A DNA stretch of 55,689 nt, taken from Mangrovicoccus sp. (lineage in GTDB: Bacteria; Pseudomonadota; Alphaproteobacteria; Rhodobacterales; Rhodobacteraceae). The translations under genes were made by a program, and so were the position numbers. Position 1 is the first letter of the stretch, and every line of letters begins with the position of its first letter. Below, one piece after another: positions 54,223 through 55,689 of this stretch. The stretch is from NCBI GenBank assembly GCA_025800345.1, contig JAOXSB010000069.1, positions 1 to 55,689 of the forward strand. The letters are read 5' to 3'. The notes beneath the pieces are model-generated. The model had not been told where the DNA came from, searched no databases, and saw only the letters and a list, made by a program, of their open reading frames with translations.

Positions 54223-55119
54223 ATGGCCCAGCCCCATCTTAGCCGCCGCCGTGTGATCTTGTTAACCGCTGCTGCCGTAGGTCTGGGCGGGGGTCGCAAG
54301 GCCGCGGCGGCCTCCAGCACAACCTGGCGCGGCGAGGCGCTTGGGGCGGAGGCGCAAATCACCATTCGGGGCGACAAAGCCGCGGCAGAGGCTGCGCTGA
54401 AAGACGCGCTGGCGGAAATCTCGGCGGTGACAGCACAGTTTAATCTCTATGATCCTGAAAGCGCATTGGGGCGCTTGAATGATCGCAAAACCTTGCATGC
54501 TCCCTCGGAGATGTTTCAATCCCTATGCCAAGCGGTGGATCACGTGCATCGCGCCACTGGGGGATTGTTTGATCCCACGGTGCAGCGGTTATGGAACCAA
54601 CAGCAGCTGACCGGCGCACCTGGCTGGGCCCAGATTGCCCGCAGCAAGGATCTGATCACCCTAAAGCCCGGCCTGGCGCTGACCTTTAATGGCATTGCCC
54701 AAGGCTATGCCACAGATCGCGTGGCCGAGTGTTTGGCCGCACGCGGTTTCGGCGAGACCTTGGTTAACCTGGGCGAAAGTCGCGGCAGTGGCGGGCCTTG
54801 GCGCTTGGGGCTGGCCGATCCCCAAGCGGGTTTTCTGGGCACGCGCAGCCTGCGCCAAGGGGCGATTGCGACTTCCTCCCCCGGTGCGCTCAGCCTGGCC
54901 GGGGGCATCACCCATATTGTGAACCCCCATGATCCGGCCCGCGCGCCGCTCTGGTCAACGGTGAGCGTTGAGGCAGAAACCGCCACCCTTGCTGATGGAT
55001 TCTCAACCGGTTTTTGCCATGCCTCGCGCGGTAAAATTCAAAAGATCCTCAATAACCAACCCGGTTTGCGCAAAGTCACCCTGGTGGACGCACAGGGAGA
55101 CATTACCACCTTGGGTTGA
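54223..55119 (+). CDS. apbE: FAD:protein FMN transferase (ApbE/NosX type), Tat-exported
   Basis: ApbE attaches FMN from FAD to Thr or Ser of periplasmic flavoproteins. The 298-residue protein starts with a Tat signal (SRRRVILLTAAAV). It shows the ApbE blocks FNLYDPESALGRLN, GGLFDPTVQ and NGIAQGYATDRVA, then the metal-binding tail HIVNPHDP followed by TLADGFSTGF. It lies 21 bases after the nosR-like gene, and its likely target is the DGVTKATAS motif of that protein. In denitrification clusters the equivalent gene is nosX, but nosZDFYL do not intervene here. Confidence 0.92.
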   Translation: MAQPHLSRRRVILLTAAAVGLGGGRKAAAASSTTWRGEALGAEAQITIRGDKAAAEAALKDALAEISAVTAQFNLYDPESALGRLNDRKTLHAPSEMFQSLCQAVDHVHRATGGLFDPTVQRLWNQQQLTGAPGWAQIARSKDLITLKPGLALTFNGIAQGYATDRVAECLAARGFGETLVNLGESRGSGGPWRLGLADPQAGFLGTRSLRQGAIATSSPGALSLAGGITHIVNPHDPARAPLWSTVSVEAETATLADGFSTGFCHASRGKIQKILNNQPGLRKVTLVDAQGDITTLG

Positions 55120-55363
55120 CAAGCAGAACGCAACAAAGCTTGGGAAAACCTCATGGTTATCTCTGGTAAACTGCTGTGATCGCGCTGGCGCGCCGGGTAT
55201 CGGCCTTATTTGAGCAAAGTTTCGCTCACCAATTGGCTCGTTTGAAGTTTTCTCCCTGTGTTGCGCAAAATGCTTGAAACTACCTTTGCGAACCTTCGGC
55301 CAACAGAAGGGCGCAATGCAAAGTTGTGATGATGACTGCATCCATCACTTTAGGGAGACCCAA
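55120..55363. promoter_or_regulatory. Spacer after apbE with an inverted repeat before the next gene
   Basis: The 244-base spacer holds no recognisable terminator. Near its end GTGATG (55326-55331) pairs with CATCAC (55343-55348) around an 11-base loop, flanked by AAAG and CTTT. This lies just before the AGGGAG ribosome site of the next gene. It may be an operator or an mRNA hairpin controlling that gene. Confidence 0.35.
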
Positions 55364-55689
55364 ATGATCGCCTTTCGCGGTTCGAAAATAGCCCAAATGC
55401 CATCGGCCTTTCGGGCGTTGCCGGAAAGCCCGCCCAAACGGAGTTTTGCTGCGCGCGATTTGCCATTGCGCCGCCGGGCCAAGGGCGATTGCGACAGCCC
55501 GGTGCATTTCTCGACCCTGACGCCTGGGGACAATTTGGCGGTCTCAATCCTGCAATTGCAGAATTTCGGCCAGCCCACGGAATATTGGCTGACGGCCAGC
55601 CTACGGGCGCGGGGCATGCTCGTGACCGAAGCGCTCGCCTGGTCTGGCACCCGTTTGATCGGTCATGCACCGGTGGCGCGCATGTCGTA
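55364..55689 (+). CDS. Unidentified protein, N-terminal part (truncated by window end)
   Basis: The open frame starts at an ATG with AGGGAG upstream and runs to the window end with no stop (108 full codons visible). The N-terminal 45 residues are rich in Arg, Ala and Pro (FRALPESPPKRSF, DLPLRRRAKGD) with no signal peptide or membrane helix. They are followed by a more ordered part (VHFSTLTPGDNLAVSIL, YWLTASLRARGMLVTEALAWSG). I do not recognise the family. Its good ribosome site and conventional composition support it as a real gene. Function unknown. Confidence 0.6.
   Translation, partial: MIAFRGSKIAQMPSAFRALPESPPKRSFAARDLPLRRRAKGDCDSPVHFSTLTPGDNLAVSILQLQNFGQPTEYWLTASLRARGMLVTEALAWSGTRLIGHAPVARMS

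Noticed and set aside
1..55689. CRISPR arrays, tRNA/rRNA genes, insertion sequences, prophage or conjugation genes
   Set aside because: No spaced repeats, no tRNA/rRNA-like conserved stretches, and no transposase or integrase motifs were seen on either strand.

Overview
The window is a chromosomal segment of an alphaproteobacterium, most likely order Rhodobacterales (Rhodobacter/Roseobacter group). The evidence is high GC, the gene order dusB(nifR3)-ntrB-ntrC-ntrY-ntrX-trkA-trkH-hfq-hflX, an NtrC without the sigma54-contacting GAFTGA loop (the Rhodobacter type), a cysteine-free (Mg-type) HemB, and ccm, argC, bolA and grxD genes typical of that group. There are no rRNA or tRNA genes, insertion sequences, prophage genes or CRISPR arrays. 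Nearly every gene is intact, so this is mainly housekeeping DNA. The less ordinary material lies in regulatory DNA and in a few accessory genes near the right edge.

Layout. 1-5.9 kb: end of a DsbA-family gene, a small membrane methyltransferase-like protein, mfd, a conserved membrane protein and hemB. 5.9-9.1 kb: a SYLF lipoprotein and a penicillin-acylase family hydrolase. 9.1-21 kb (minus strand): the nitrogen/redox signalling and potassium uptake block, from dusB down to hfq-hflX. 21-24.4 kb: ispD-ispF-pgpA-cinA, a COQ10/RatA-like protein and hpt. 24.4-29 kb: lipA, a peroxiredoxin, rplM-rpsI and two enoyl-CoA hydratase family genes. 29-35.4 kb (minus): argC, ccmE, a Gre-like gene, ccmF, ccmH, murI and an acyltransferase. 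35.5-41 kb: a LysR gene, a candidate small RNA, purL, bolA, grxD, and zapA with a coiled-coil partner. 41-46.2 kb: tkt, two adjacent GAPDH genes and coaD. 46.3-49.3 kb: a CBS protein and a LysR gene divergent from mmsA. 49.4-55.7 kb: a DUF4188-like protein, a YbdK-type ligase, a lone ABC permease, a NosR-like flavo/iron-sulfur membrane protein with its ApbE flavin transferase, and a truncated unknown gene.

How it fits together. tkt plus the two GAPDH genes form a central-carbon block. The first GAPDH looks like the gluconeogenic GapB type and the second like the glycolytic GapA type. LacI-type palindromes sit in front of both, and one is the same operator sequence in opposite orientations, so joint control by one carbon regulator is likely. 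The ccm genes assemble c-type cytochromes, while bolA and grxD act in iron-sulfur and iron handling. An Irr-like iron box lies between lipA and the peroxiredoxin gene. NosR-like and ApbE form a self-consistent pair: ApbE would attach FMN to the motif seen in NosR. No nosZ lies between or beside them in the window.

Several intergenic spaces hold strong hairpins without a U-tract. The best non-coding candidates are a three-stem RNA between the LysR gene and purL, a two-hairpin element after mmsA, and a three-hairpin 3' region after the peroxiredoxin gene. All calls come from reading the sequence. No database search or folding program was run.
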